NCBI RefSeq assembly: GCF_040371085.1
Contig: NZ_JAMBMT010000001.1
Coordinates: forward strand, 1,488,001 to 1,552,000
Length of the DNA stretch: 64,000 nucleotides
Origin: Psychrobacter sp. AH5
GTDB taxonomy: Bacteria > Pseudomonadota > Gammaproteobacteria > Pseudomonadales > Moraxellaceae
Reading direction: 5' to 3'
In this document: positions 1 through 8,411 of the stretch, one piece after another
Layout of the letters: each line of letters opens with the position of its first letter
How positions within the stretch are numbered: the stretch's first letter is position 1
Made by a program: the position numbers and the translations under genes
The notes under the pieces: generated by a model
Told to the model about the DNA's origin: nothing
The model's database searches: none
The model's input: only the letters and a program-made list of their open reading frames with translations

Positions 1-1
1 C

Positions 2-505
2 GATAACGCGACGAAACAGCTATTTACCCAAGATACTAACCATAGACGTACTGATATTACATGCTCTCGTGGGGCGTTAAATGGCTATCAAAAAAGTCGC
101 TGTTTTTATTGCTTTACGCCTATCAGCATTGCCTCCTATCACTCCATGCTTGCTGATGTTGATCATTTTTTTCCGCATACGTTAAAACCACAAGTAGCAA
201 ATGCGGGTTGCTGTCGTCCGGTGAATGTCGATGGCGTTTGGAACTTAGTATTGTCTTGCACCGATTGCAATCGTGGCGAAAACGGCAAATTTGCCCAAGT
301 ACCCGCCCCGCAATTACTACAACGTCTACATACGCGTAATGAATACCTGATTAATAGTCATCATCCACTACGTGAAACGTTGATAATGCAAACAGGAAAA
401 AATGAACGCTCGCGGCAGTATTTTTTGCAAAAGTCTTTTAAATTTTCAAAAGAACATTTACTTCACATTTGGCAGCCTATGCCAAAAGCCAGTCAGTTAT
501 TTTAA
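2..505 (+). CDS. HNH endonuclease, C-terminal part (5' end outside window)
   Basis: The frame is open from the first bases of the window, so the start lies upstream; an internal ATG at 146 is not a convincing start because conserved nuclease residues precede it. The visible product has a CFYC zinc-ligand pair, then DVDHFFP (the catalytic H of the first HNH block), then NLVLSCTDCNRGE, the second Cys pair with the Asn and CN of HNH/McrA-like nucleases. The protein is expected to cut DNA using one metal ion. The next gene, a methyltransferase, starts one base after the TAA, so the two are co-transcribed. A restriction or defence role is possible but unproven. The family is clear; the substrate is unknown. 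Confidence 0.75.
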   Translation, partial: DNATKQLFTQDTNHRRTDITCSRGALNGYQKSRCFYCFTPISIASYHSMLADVDHFFPHTLKPQVANAGCCRPVNVDGVWNLVLSCTDCNRGENGKFAQVPAPQLLQRLHTRNEYLINSHHPLRETLIMQTGKNERSRQYFLQKSFKFSKEHLLHIWQPMPKASQLF

Positions 506-506
506 T

Positions 507-1118
507 ATGAATACCCATTCCAATACGCTAGATTTTTATAATAAACATGCTCATGACTTCATTAAGCAAACTCTCGATGTTGATATGCATACGTTGTATC
601 AGCCCTTTATTAATCACTTATCAAATTCTGATGACTCCCATATTTTAGATATAGGCTGCGGCTCTGGTCGCGATGCGGTATATTTTGCAAGTTTAGGCTA
701 TCAGGTGACCGCTATTGATGGTAGCCAACAACTGATTGATTGGGCGAAGTGTCATCATGATAGCGATATTGATTGGCAGAGCTGCACTTTTAGTGATTTA
801 GTGCAAAAGAATGGACCAAACAAGTTCAGCGGGATTTGGGCGTGTGCGTCGTTATTACACGTACCTTTTACTGAGTTATCCACTTTAATAAACACACTAT
901 TAGCGATGCTAGAAAAGGGTGGCGTTTTTTATATCTCTTTTAAACATGGTAATCATGAGCGCTTCGATAATGGGCGTTTTTTTTGTGATATGAATGAAAG
1001 GCGCTGGCAATTCATTAAGCAAAAGCTCAATTATAATTTCAGCGATACAATTTGGCTAACCGAAGATCAAAGAATCGATAAAACTAAAACGTGGTTTAAT
1101 ATTCTAATTAAGCGATGA
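507..1118 (+). CDS. Class I SAM-dependent methyltransferase
   Basis: This 203-residue protein has a Rossmann-type methyltransferase core: motif I HILDIGCGSGRDA (about residues 46-56), an acidic end of strand 2 (VTAIDGS) and a downstream WACASLLHVP segment, as in TehB/UbiE-like small-molecule methyltransferases. I chose the ATG at 507 because it begins one base after the stop of the HNH gene (TAATATG) and the product then starts where the family normally does; a longer in-frame ORF from 402 lies wholly inside the HNH gene. No DNA-methylase NPPY/DPPY motif is present, so it is probably not the modification partner of a restriction pair. The substrate is unknown. Confidence 0.8.
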   Translation: MNTHSNTLDFYNKHAHDFIKQTLDVDMHTLYQPFINHLSNSDDSHILDIGCGSGRDAVYFASLGYQVTAIDGSQQLIDWAKCHHDSDIDWQSCTFSDLVQKNGPNKFSGIWACASLLHVPFTELSTLINTLLAMLEKGGVFYISFKHGNHERFDNGRFFCDMNERRWQFIKQKLNYNFSDTIWLTEDQRIDKTKTWFNILIKR

Positions 1119-1238
1119 CTAACTTAAGTTCTCACATTAAGCAATAAATAAGTTAGAGCGCTTAAATGGTCTGGCTTTCTTGTGTGTCCCATTTATTAAC
1201 AACAGCTCAAATCTTTATGTCACTTTAGACTCTAATAC

Positions 1239-1517
1239 TTACGTTCTATAAAGCACTTTAACCACATGCCAGCCAAATTTGGTTTTGACTAAATGCGGGG
1301 TGAAGAGCTCACTGTTAAAACAAACTTTATCAAAAGCTGGCACCATAGCGCCTTTTTTAAACTCCCCTAAGCTGCCGCCTTTTTTACCTGATGGACAGGT
1401 TGAATGTTTCTTAGCCAACACGTCGAACTGAGCGCCTTTTTTGAGCTTAGCGATAATATCCTCCGCCAGCTCTTTGTCTTTGACCAAAATGTGTAATGCG
1501 CTAGCGCTGCGAGCCAT
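1239..1517 (-). CDS. ppiC: Parvulin-type peptidylprolyl isomerase (PpiC-like)
   Basis: The 92-residue single-domain protein matches cytoplasmic parvulins in length and motifs: ASALHILVKDKELAEDI at the N-terminus, a central CPSGKKGGSLGEFKKGAMVPAFD block, and the C-terminal TKFGWHVVKV strand. It catalyses cis-trans isomerisation of peptidyl-prolyl bonds to assist folding. There is no signal peptide, so it acts in the cytoplasm. It stands alone on the minus strand between the methyltransferase and a 535-base gap. Confidence 0.9.
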   Translation of the reverse strand: MARSASALHILVKDKELAEDIIAKLKKGAQFDVLAKKHSTCPSGKKGGSLGEFKKGAMVPAFDKVCFNSELFTPHLVKTKFGWHVVKVLYRT

Positions 1518-2052
1518 AATATAAACCTTTTATAAAGTATTGATGATCGCGGCATTATATCATTACTACGGCAATCCGGTGATGACTGCGAGCAAAGCAA
1601 TCTACCTCCCAACTTTTGGGTAAGTTGATTAATGTTTGTCTGGCAACAGCCATCCACATCCACGTACTCATTATTAACCCTAATTATTACTCACTTAACT
1701 AAGCTATGACAGCTTTTAGAATTATAAAACTAATATGCTCTTACTAAATTTTGCTGAGCTTTATTTTATTTGTAATAAAGCTATTTTGCTGATCATTAAA
1801 GATCTGTATAAAACATAAATCAATCAGTGCTTTATATTTTATTTGAGCACAAATAGACTATCGTTCAGTAAAAACCGACAATGCTTAACCATTTTCTAAT
1901 TATTAATGATTAAGTTTAGTTGAATTTGATAGATTAAAATTAACTTTAAAGTCAGAAAAAAAACCTCGCTACCTAATAAGTAGCGAGGCCTTTATAATTA
2001 GTACTTACAGCTATTCAACGTTATTTTTCAGTAGTAACAGCTAATTCAACAC
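1518..2052. other. Gene-free stretch beside the NADAR gene
   Basis: The 535 bases are AT-rich and hold no ORF with coding character on either strand. The only structure seen is the terminator at 1964-1988. A DarT toxin gene would be expected beside the NADAR gene in its known pairing, but none is here. Confidence 0.6.
1964..1988 (-). terminator. Rho-independent terminator after the NADAR gene
   Basis: A perfect 9-bp stem (CCTCGCTAC with GTAGCGAGG) and a 7-base loop are followed on the minus strand by a run of T. It lies about 65 bases past the stop of the gene at 2053-2766. Confidence 0.85.
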
Positions 2053-2766
2053 TTAAAACCAACCTTTCTGCAAAAGCTGCTCAGTGTTACTTACTTTAAA
2101 TCCATCGCACAGATCATAAAAAGCAATGGGGTCTTCGACATTATCTAGCAAGTTTCGTTTATTAAGCGCTACAAATAGAGCTAGCGAATAAGCGGCACAG
2201 TGGATAGATTTTTTTGGATTAAACTCAATATCGGTAAAAGCTTGATACTGCTTAACCTCTCCATGCAGATGCACATTTTGCTTTAGCGCGTTGACATACA
2301 GCCAATCATAAAACATTGTTAAAGGCGCTATATTCCACTCCATACCAAAGTCATTATAGCCAATCAGCTCGCCTAAAGTTTTTAAGCGCTCATCTTTTTT
2401 GGCTTGTCTGGGCGCGGCGGTTAACAAATCAGTAAACGGACCACCGTACTCAAAAACTTTACTGGCTTGAAAGATGTTTTCAACGCTATATTGCCCGCCA
2501 CTCTCTTCATCTGTTAACTGTAAGCTGAGTGGACTGAGCAAAAAGCTCAACTTGTTACCTGATTTACTAGATAGCTCTAAGACATTATTGAATCCATACT
2601 TTTTACGAATAACTTGATGCATATCATTGATGGTTTTTTTCTTTTGGCGACTGGCAAATCCTACATGGCGCTCGATGCTAATCATATCCGTTTTGACCAG
2701 ATTGTCACTGTTGACTCTTGGCATAAATACCGGTCTTTGTTCTATAGCGTCTCTTCTTTGTTCCAT
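2053..2766 (-). CDS. NADAR-family protein, DarT1-associated antitoxin type (orphan)
   Basis: The 237-residue protein resembles the DarT1-associated NADAR antitoxin family (DUF6977): an N-terminal RPVFMP..., IERHVGFASRQKKKTI block, then YSVENIFQASKVFEYGGPF, LGELIGYNDFGMEW, FYDWLYVNAL and AFTDIEFNPKKSIHCAA. NADAR enzymes remove ADP-ribose from guanine in DNA and so reverse a DarT1 toxin. The neighbours are a terminator and a gene-free gap downstream and a glutathione S-transferase upstream; no DUF4433/DarT toxin is visible. It may be a solitary immunity gene, a remnant, or a protein with another ADP-ribosyl or nucleotide substrate. The family call is by memory of motifs. Confidence 0.72.
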   Translation of the reverse strand: MEQRRDAIEQRPVFMPRVNSDNLVKTDMISIERHVGFASRQKKKTINDMHQVIRKKYGFNNVLELSSKSGNKLSFLLSPLSLQLTDEESGGQYSVENIFQASKVFEYGGPFTDLLTAAPRQAKKDERLKTLGELIGYNDFGMEWNIAPLTMFYDWLYVNALKQNVHLHGEVKQYQAFTDIEFNPKKSIHCAAYSLALFVALNKRNLLDNVEDPIAFYDLCDGFKVSNTEQLLQKGWF

Positions 2767-2925
2767 AGTTTTCTGTCTTTAAGTTATGACGGTAGGTATT
2801 ATATCAACAGTTTGCTGCAAGTGGGCTTTGATATAAATCTCCTGTCTATTGGTATCTTTGATGCTGCTATATAGTCGCTAATAAATAATCAAATAATGCT
2901 TGAATTTAGAACATAAAACCTCACT

Positions 2926-3588
2926 CTAACCTGCAAAAACAACGACCTCATCTCCTTCTTGCCAAAGCGGATACTTAGTCATAGCTTGTACAAATAGCGG
3001 ATGCTCTAGCCAATATTGTAGCCAGCGCTGCAAATTTGGATAAGGTAAGCTATAAAAAGTCTCGCGATCGACGTGAGCGAACTGACGCACAAAAGGCATA
3101 ATGCCAATATCAGCAATACTTACCCTCTCTGCTAATAGGTAAGTATTTTTTGTTAGCAGACTCTCTAAAGCTTGTAAAAACATCTCGCCCTGCTCTTTAT
3201 ACTCTGCCTGAGTCCCCTCTGGGTAGCGGTCAGCGTATTTGTAGCGATCTAGCCAATGCTTGAACTCATTGTCATTTTTATCAATCAGTACACCAGCTTG
3301 CTCTAAAACCTTTTTATCAAGCAGCCTTTGTGGATCGTTGTGCCCAAGCGCCCACCTCATAATCTCACGACTCTCTTCAATAACTGTACCATCAGGCAGT
3401 TGCAAAACTGGTACCGTGCCTTTAGGACTAATCGCTAACATCTCTGGCGGCTTGTTTTTTAAAATAATCTCGCGTAGCTCCACTTCTGTGTTGGCAAACA
3501 ATAAACCAAGGCGAGCACGCATAGCATAAGGACAGCGACGAAACGAGTATAAACAAGGCAATGAAGAAGTTACGGTATTGGTTTGCAC
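2926..3588 (-). CDS. Glutathione S-transferase family protein (CPYA active site)
   Basis: This 220-residue protein has an N-terminal thioredoxin fold with a CPYA motif (residues 19-22), the KGTVPVLQ cis-proline loop and the EESREIMRWA glutathione-binding segment, followed by an all-helical C-terminal domain. The Cys-type motif is typical of omega-like or Grx2-like GSTs, which act as thiol transferases rather than classical conjugating enzymes. The gene begins one base after the stop of the upstream cupin gene, so the two form a transcriptional unit. Confidence 0.88.
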   Translation of the reverse strand: MQTNTVTSSLPCLYSFRRCPYAMRARLGLLFANTEVELREIILKNKPPEMLAISPKGTVPVLQLPDGTVIEESREIMRWALGHNDPQRLLDKKVLEQAGVLIDKNDNEFKHWLDRYKYADRYPEGTQAEYKEQGEMFLQALESLLTKNTYLLAERVSIADIGIMPFVRQFAHVDRETFYSLPYPNLQRWLQYWLEHPLFVQAMTKYPLWQEGDEVVVFAG

Positions 3589-3589
3589 A

Positions 3590-4273
3590 TTATACTCCTG
3601 CTACTTCAGCACCAATGATTGCGGATAAATGATTAATCTTAAGATAAACCGTAGCTCCTTGCTCGCCAGCTTTTATTAAAGGAGCTACATCGATAGGCAG
3701 GCGTAGCCAACTTCTGCGCTTATAAACCTGATGCTCTTCTATCAGCTCACCTTCTAAGACTAGTATCTCAGCGCCACCACTAATAGGTGCAGTAAATAGT
3801 GGCTCATTAGCTTTCAAGCGCTGCAGCATAACCTGTTCGCTACTATCGGTAAATAAAGGACAAATCTCACGATTGTCTTTCACTTGCCAGCTTGACTTAT
3901 CGTTAGTATCGATGGTCACATGACGCTGTTCATCAGCTCTCATTTGACGCAGCTTAACAAAGATAATCGCACCCTCATCACTATAAGGCTGATGTCCTGA
4001 CTTGGGCGGATTACGTAAATACCAGCCTGCTGGATAATCAGTGTCGTCGGCTGAAAAGGTCCCGGACAATACTAATATCTCCTCGCCGCCTGGATGATAA
4101 TGACGCGGAAAGTGAGAATGAGGAGCATAGCGTACTAAACTAGTAGCCCGAGCTTTTTCTGCGCCAATACGATCGAGCATTATCCGCTCGACACCGCTTT
4201 GCGGAGAGGCAATCCACTGCTGCTGCTCTGGTAGTAGTGACACCCGTTGAGAAAAATCAGCATTGATCAGCAT
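3590..4273 (-). CDS. Cupin-domain protein (ChrR-like)
   Basis: The 227-residue protein looks like a double cupin. The first half carries the metal-site pattern FPRHYHPGGEEILVLSGTF, as in ChrR-type cupins that sense oxidative stress or act as anti-sigma C-terminal domains. The second half (GGAEILVLEGELIEEHQVYKRRSWLRLP) is a degenerate repeat of the same fold. There is no N-terminal zinc anti-sigma domain, so it is not a complete ChrR. Its tight coupling to the GST gene suggests a role in detoxification or redox stress; the ligand is unknown. Confidence 0.8.
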   Translation of the reverse strand: MLINADFSQRVSLLPEQQQWIASPQSGVERIMLDRIGAEKARATSLVRYAPHSHFPRHYHPGGEEILVLSGTFSADDTDYPAGWYLRNPPKSGHQPYSDEGAIIFVKLRQMRADEQRHVTIDTNDKSSWQVKDNREICPLFTDSSEQVMLQRLKANEPLFTAPISGGAEILVLEGELIEEHQVYKRRSWLRLPIDVAPLIKAGEQGATVYLKINHLSAIIGAEVAGV

Positions 4274-4380
4274 AAAGTCGTCCTAATTTTTAATTATTCT
4301 AAAGTTTAGCGCTTAATTTTTAGTGTTGAATTTTGGCGCTTGTTGTATTAACCGTTTTATCTAAGTAGCTTAATCAATAG

Positions 4381-4794
4381 TCAATACTCCACCTTACCTC
4401 TTAGTGCTTTGGTTCTACCGCGCTGAGTCTTTTCATCTACCCGTTTGCGTTTGGCATTTCGGCTTGGCTTAGTCGCTTTTCTAGTTTTATTGACGTAGCT
4501 GGCTTGTTTGATAAAGCTCTGTAAGCGCTCAATAGCATCAATTTTATTGCGCTCTTGGGTACGAAACTGCTGAGCCTTGAGTACAAACACTCCCTCTTTA
4601 GTTATTCGGCTATCTTTACTTGCCAATAAGCGTTGTTTTTGGGTTTCGCTAAGACTAGACGCCCTTATATCAAAGCGCAGATGAATAGCAGAAGCGACTT
4701 TGTTGACGTTTTGACCGCCAGCACCTTGAGCTCGTATGGCGCTAATGTCTACTTCATGGTCTTGGAGGCAAATGTCATTAGTAATAAATATCAT
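4381..4794 (-). CDS. arfB: Peptidyl-tRNA hydrolase ArfB (ribosome rescue)
   Basis: The 137-residue protein has the RF1-like catalytic domain with the GGQ motif (residues 26-28, in RAQGAGGQNVNKVASAI) and a lysine/arginine-rich C-terminal tail (KATKPSRNAKRKRVDEKTQRGRTK), as in ArfB/YaeJ. The tail is known to enter the empty mRNA channel of stalled ribosomes and the GGQ loop releases the nascent chain. It backs up the tmRNA system; ssrA is also in this window. The length matches the family (about 140 residues). Confidence 0.95.
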   Translation of the reverse strand: MIFITNDICLQDHEVDISAIRAQGAGGQNVNKVASAIHLRFDIRASSLSETQKQRLLASKDSRITKEGVFVLKAQQFRTQERNKIDAIERLQSFIKQASYVNKTRKATKPSRNAKRKRVDEKTQRGRTKALRGKVEY

Positions 4795-4979
4795 AGTTTT
4801 AACATCACAATTTTAACATCATAGTTTTAACTGGTTATCGTTTTGAGGTTAATGTATATTATTGATAATTAGATAATAATCATGATAGCGACAGCTTATA
4901 ACAATACAATATCCGACCATACTAGTTTTGTCTTAACCCTGTACTATAGTGGTGAGACTAAACAGTAAAAACCAAAAAA

Positions 4980-4999
4980 CCGACATCAGGTCGGCTTTT
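4980..4999 (-). terminator. Terminator after the TetR gene
   Basis: The stem CCGAC/GTCGG has a 5-base loop, with T-runs on both sides. It lies about 30 bases past the stop of the TetR gene and could also work on the plus strand. Confidence 0.75.
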
Positions 5000-5026
5000 T
5001 GTTAAATGACAGCTTATATCTATAAC

Positions 5027-5719
5027 CTAACGGTTTTTACGCGGTAGTTTCTCTGGTAAGTAGCAGCGCAGATAAGCAATTGACGCCGTTCCTGCTTCTT
5101 GGACATAATGCTCAGTAATACTAGCGTGTTGACGATAAGATAAAGTAAATATCGCGTTAATGATGCTATAAGTGACTAATAAAATCTCTTTTATACTCTC
5201 AAAAGCTGGCATCTCATAACGCTCAGATAAGCGCTCATATACCAATTCAACGATCTGATGATCGATATCTTCACCAAAGCTGTCTCCTTCAAAATCAGGA
5301 GTATTGGTATCATAGATAAGCTTAGCTTTTGTCTCATCATCATGAAAAATATTGACACAACGCTCAATCAGCGCCGTTAGATATCCCTGCCATCTATCAT
5401 AATCTACCGTCTCAACGGTCGCTAATATCTCTAAAATATCAATGGCATTTAAAAAGCGTAATGCCAAAAATATCGCTTCAACATTAGGGAAAAAGTGATA
5501 AGCAGAAGCTCGTGGAATACCCGCTTCTTCACAGACCGCCGCCAATGTAATATCATTGATAGGCATTGTTTCACTAAGCTTTTTTGCACCCATCAATAAT
5601 TTTTGACGGCGAGCACGGCCTTGTTGACTGGTAAACTTAAATTTATTAGGTACCAGTTTTTTTGCTAGCTCTGAATCCACTAGCACATCTTCGATTTTAT
5701 CGTCTTTTTGTTCACTCAT
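5027..5719 (-). CDS. TetR/AcrR family transcriptional regulator
   Basis: The 230-residue protein has a TetR DNA-binding domain at about residues 35-80 (RQKLLMGAKKLSE, then NDITLAAVCEEAGIPRASAYHFFPNVEAIF), preceded by a charged extension of about 30 residues. The C-terminal ligand/dimer domain is not of a recognised subfamily. No divergent target gene is adjacent, so the regulon is not evident. A Fur-box-like sequence and a dyad lie 84-120 bases upstream of the start, suggesting iron control and possibly autoregulation. Confidence 0.88.
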   Translation of the reverse strand: MSEQKDDKIEDVLVDSELAKKLVPNKFKFTSQQGRARRQKLLMGAKKLSETMPINDITLAAVCEEAGIPRASAYHFFPNVEAIFLALRFLNAIDILEILATVETVDYDRWQGYLTALIERCVNIFHDDETKAKLIYDTNTPDFEGDSFGEDIDHQIVELVYERLSERYEMPAFESIKEILLVTYSIINAIFTLSYRQHASITEHYVQEAGTASIAYLRCYLPEKLPRKNR

Positions 5720-5802
5720 TACAGACCTCTTAATATTAATCCTATTTTTTATAATTTGCTTTCATTCGTTTATCAGCGCCGAATTAAGCGCTTAGTTGGT
5801 AG

Positions 5803-5821
5803 TATAATGATAAGCATTATT
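5803..5821. promoter_or_regulatory. Fur-box-like site upstream of the TetR gene
   Basis: The 19-mer matches 16 of 19 positions of the classical Fur consensus GATAATGATAATCATTATC. It is nested in a wider dyad (TGGTAG at 5797-5802 and CTACCA at 5835-5840) that could instead be a TetR operator. It lies in the 215-base gap that should hold the promoter of the TetR gene. Confidence 0.5.
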
Positions 5822-5933
5822 ATCATAATAATCGCTACCATACGATGAGAGCGCATCATAAACACTTGTCTTTTCACAAGCAAGGGCTAGATATGGGATA
5901 GAACCACAATGTATTGACTAATCCGACAAGGCA

Positions 5934-6956
5934 CTAGCCGTAAAGTTTTATTTTCGCTCGTATAATACCATGATCAGTGACTCTGTCGGCAAAGTCCCAT
6001 TTTAGATGATCATTAAAATAATCTACTCTCTCAACATGACCTAGTGCAAATTTACTTTCAGGCAAAAATTCTTCTGAGACAAATAATTGATCGATAACCT
6101 CTGGCATACCCTGATAAATATGGGTATAAGCCACATCTTTCATCCAACCATAACGAGCTTGAACTCGAGCAGCGTCAAATAACGACACATCGCGCATACT
6201 TTTATCATAATTTACCTCGCCTGTCTCTGTCATCAACTGAGTAGTCACGCTACCAGTGACATCATTCATATCTCCTAGCAATATCAAAGGCTCACGAGTA
6301 CGATGCAGACGCTCAATAATAGCCATCCTAATCGAAGCGGCCTCGCTTGCTCGCATACACAAACTGCGAAGCTTGGCACGAACCCGGATATTAGGATCAT
6401 CCATATCCTCTAGTAAATCGCCATTCTCATCTCGTAAGAAAAAAGCTCGTTTACTTTTTAGATGAGCGGTAATAATAGTAATCGGCTGCCCAAAAGCATC
6501 TACTCTAACTAATAGCGGCGGACGTTGAAATTTTTGATAAGCACCAATATCGGGTATATCAATTACCGCTGAGCTTTTGACATTCTCTAATAAAGTACTC
6601 TCTAGCGTTTCAAAGCGGCTGATAATACCGACAGCAGGAGTTCCTTGAGCGCCTTTGCCTTGAGTATAAGGACTAGCTTTATCATTGCTAGCCAATGGAA
6701 TAATCACATCACTGGCTTTAAAGCCCAGCGAGATAGCTAAAGATTCAAGCGCTTCACTATCCCAAACTTCTTGCACTGCCATGATATCAGCATGGGACTT
6801 GGCAAGTAAATCACTTATACCCTGCAATTTATGCTCATAATCCTCATTAGAGTAAGCAGGAGCATTGTCATAATAAATACGATTAGGATTGGCAAAATTA
6901 AGTAAGTTGGCAGTAGCAATATAAAAGTGTTTGTTAGCCCCGTCATATTGGCTCAT
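5934..6956 (-). CDS. Endonuclease/exonuclease/phosphatase family protein
   Basis: The 340-residue protein has the metal-dependent EEP fold: an N-terminal ATANLLNFANPN strand, the catalytic Glu in IMAVQEVWD, the central ITAHLKSKR, the LLGDMNDV strand (Asp/Asn metal site), DQLFVSEEF, and a terminal DHGII histidine. Members cleave phosphodiesters in DNA, RNA, sphingolipids or phosphoinositides, and sequence alone does not say which. There is no signal peptide. It is separated from the downstream TetR gene by 215 bases. Confidence 0.85.
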   Translation of the reverse strand: MSQYDGANKHFYIATANLLNFANPNRIYYDNAPAYSNEDYEHKLQGISDLLAKSHADIMAVQEVWDSEALESLAISLGFKASDVIIPLASNDKASPYTQGKGAQGTPAVGIISRFETLESTLLENVKSSAVIDIPDIGAYQKFQRPPLLVRVDAFGQPITIITAHLKSKRAFFLRDENGDLLEDMDDPNIRVRAKLRSLCMRASEAASIRMAIIERLHRTREPLILLGDMNDVTGSVTTQLMTETGEVNYDKSMRDVSLFDAARVQARYGWMKDVAYTHIYQGMPEVIDQLFVSEEFLPESKFALGHVERVDYFNDHLKWDFADRVTDHGIIRAKIKLYG

Positions 6957-7347
6957 AAAAGACCTATTGTTTTTATTATAAAGTTATAAGAAGTATATTG
7001 TGTTGTTGTACCTAAAGCAGCGATAAATCCTAATCTTTGAGGGCTTAACATAGCATAACCATGCTATGACAATGTTAAACACTTGTACACCGATACTAAC
7101 TATTATGTTGCTAACATTGCTAATATAAAATCTATATTGTACTCAGTTATTATCTATTGTACTTAGTTAGAATGGCACTAATTTATAACGGTACTAATTA
7201 TTGTTTACTAAATAAGTATTACTTAAAAAAAGGCTTCTAGAATAAATTCTAGAAGCCTTTTAATAGTAGTACAATCTATAGTTATAAGTGATATTTTTAT
7301 TATCTAAATAACTAGTAGCTAAATAAACATAGCTTAATAACTTAAAA
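6957..7347. other. Intergenic stretch with a bidirectional terminator
   Basis: The 391 bases are AT-rich with no coding ORF. They hold the strong hairpin at 7231-7258 and probably the promoter of the EEP-family gene near 6960-7010. Confidence 0.6.
7231..7258. terminator. Bidirectional terminator
   Basis: A perfect 13-bp stem (AGGCTTCTAGAAT with its complement) with a 2-base loop is flanked by an A-run and a T-run. It lies 90 bases past the stop of the glycine-zipper gene. Confidence 0.85.
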
Positions 7348-8046
7348 TTAGCTAACTCTATTCCATGCATCACGTGATGCTAAGCGCGCTTCTTCCCACT
7401 GCATACGCGACTCACCTTTTACCTCTTCCCAAGAACGCTTTAAGTCATTTTCGTGATCTTCAAAGCGAGCATCGGCAGGATAACGAGCACGATTAGCATA
7501 TCCTACAGCGTAGGCTGGATGCAAATCACGATCAAAATCATAGCCATCTCTATAGTAGCTTGCATTGGCATGTTCAGCACGCCAATAAGCTTCTTCATGA
7601 GTGGGATTAATGGCTTCGGCTGAAGCATGACCAGCACCGCCGCCTACTACTGCACCAATAGCGCCGCCAATCAGCGTACCTAACGGGCCTGCCATAGAGC
7701 CAATGGCCGCTCCTGCTGCTGCGCCGCCTACTCCGCCAATCCCTGTACCTACGGGATGCGAACCTGGCTCACCAGTAATCATATCAGCGTTAAGATCATC
7801 TTTGGTCTCTTTTGACATATGCTTGACTTCACTGCGGTCAATATTATCAGGATCATTAGTGACTACTCTTCTATCAACCACTTCTTGATCGGCCATACGG
7901 CGAGCATTGTCATCAATAATACGCTGCTTATCAGCAATCTCCATATTGTCACTAGTGATGACGCGATCGTCAGCATCAATAACATTGCCATTCGCGTCTA
8001 CTCTTGGTTCGTTATTTATTATATTATCGCGATTATCATGGTTCAT
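7348..8046 (-). CDS. Glycine-zipper domain protein
   Basis: The 232-residue protein has a hydrophilic, Asp/Asn-rich N-terminal part with loose repeats of a V-I/V-D/T-N-D pattern (residues about 10-75), a glycine-zipper hydrophobic stretch (about residues 97-143, GGVGGAAAGAAIGSMAGPLG and following) and an acidic, aromatic C-terminal part that includes RWPADARFEDHE-like and DRDLHPAYAVGYANR segments. No signal peptide precedes the zipper, unlike outer-membrane members such as SlyB. Proteins of this shape are often stress-induced in Moraxellaceae; the function is unknown. A clear AAGGA ribosome site precedes the ATG. Confidence 0.75.
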   Translation of the reverse strand: MNHDNRDNIINNEPRVDANGNVIDADDRVITSDNMEIADKQRIIDDNARRMADQEVVDRRVVTNDPDNIDRSEVKHMSKETKDDLNADMITGEPGSHPVGTGIGGVGGAAAGAAIGSMAGPLGTLIGGAIGAVVGGGAGHASAEAINPTHEEAYWRAEHANASYYRDGYDFDRDLHPAYAVGYANRARYPADARFEDHENDLKRSWEEVKGESRMQWEEARLASRDAWNRVS

Positions 8047-8411
8047 AATTAATTCCTTTAATGGATGAATTTATATGGCTTATATTTATACTATAAAGCT
8101 TAAGTATTTTTACTTTGGCTAAAAACAAACTTTGATGATGTAAGTTATTATTATTCAAAATTTATTTAGCCAGTATCATTATTACCCTTACAGTATATGA
8201 ATAACTAATAATGACTAGCTACAGCGGATATGTAAGCTATGTCATCTTCGATATTAGCTTACGTTACAAGATGTATTTTTATGGCGCAATTGCACAAATT
8301 AATAGCCTTTTAGGTATCTATGTATCTATACCATAATTTTGATTTTACTATCGTACGACTCGAAAAGTGAACTTAAAGAGTTCATTTAAAGAATTAACTT
8401 AAACAGCTACC
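8047..8411. other. Intergenic stretch between glpK and the glycine-zipper gene
   Basis: The 365 bases are AT-rich without a credible ORF, RNA gene or strong hairpin. They should contain the promoter of the glycine-zipper gene. Confidence 0.5.

Noticed and set aside
402..506. Longer start for the methyltransferase
   Set aside because: The extra 35 residues are an out-of-frame reading of the HNH gene; ATG 507 follows its stop directly.
4862..4888. Second Fur-box-like sequence upstream of arfB
   Set aside because: Only about 12 of 19 positions match, which is expected by chance in AT-rich sequence.
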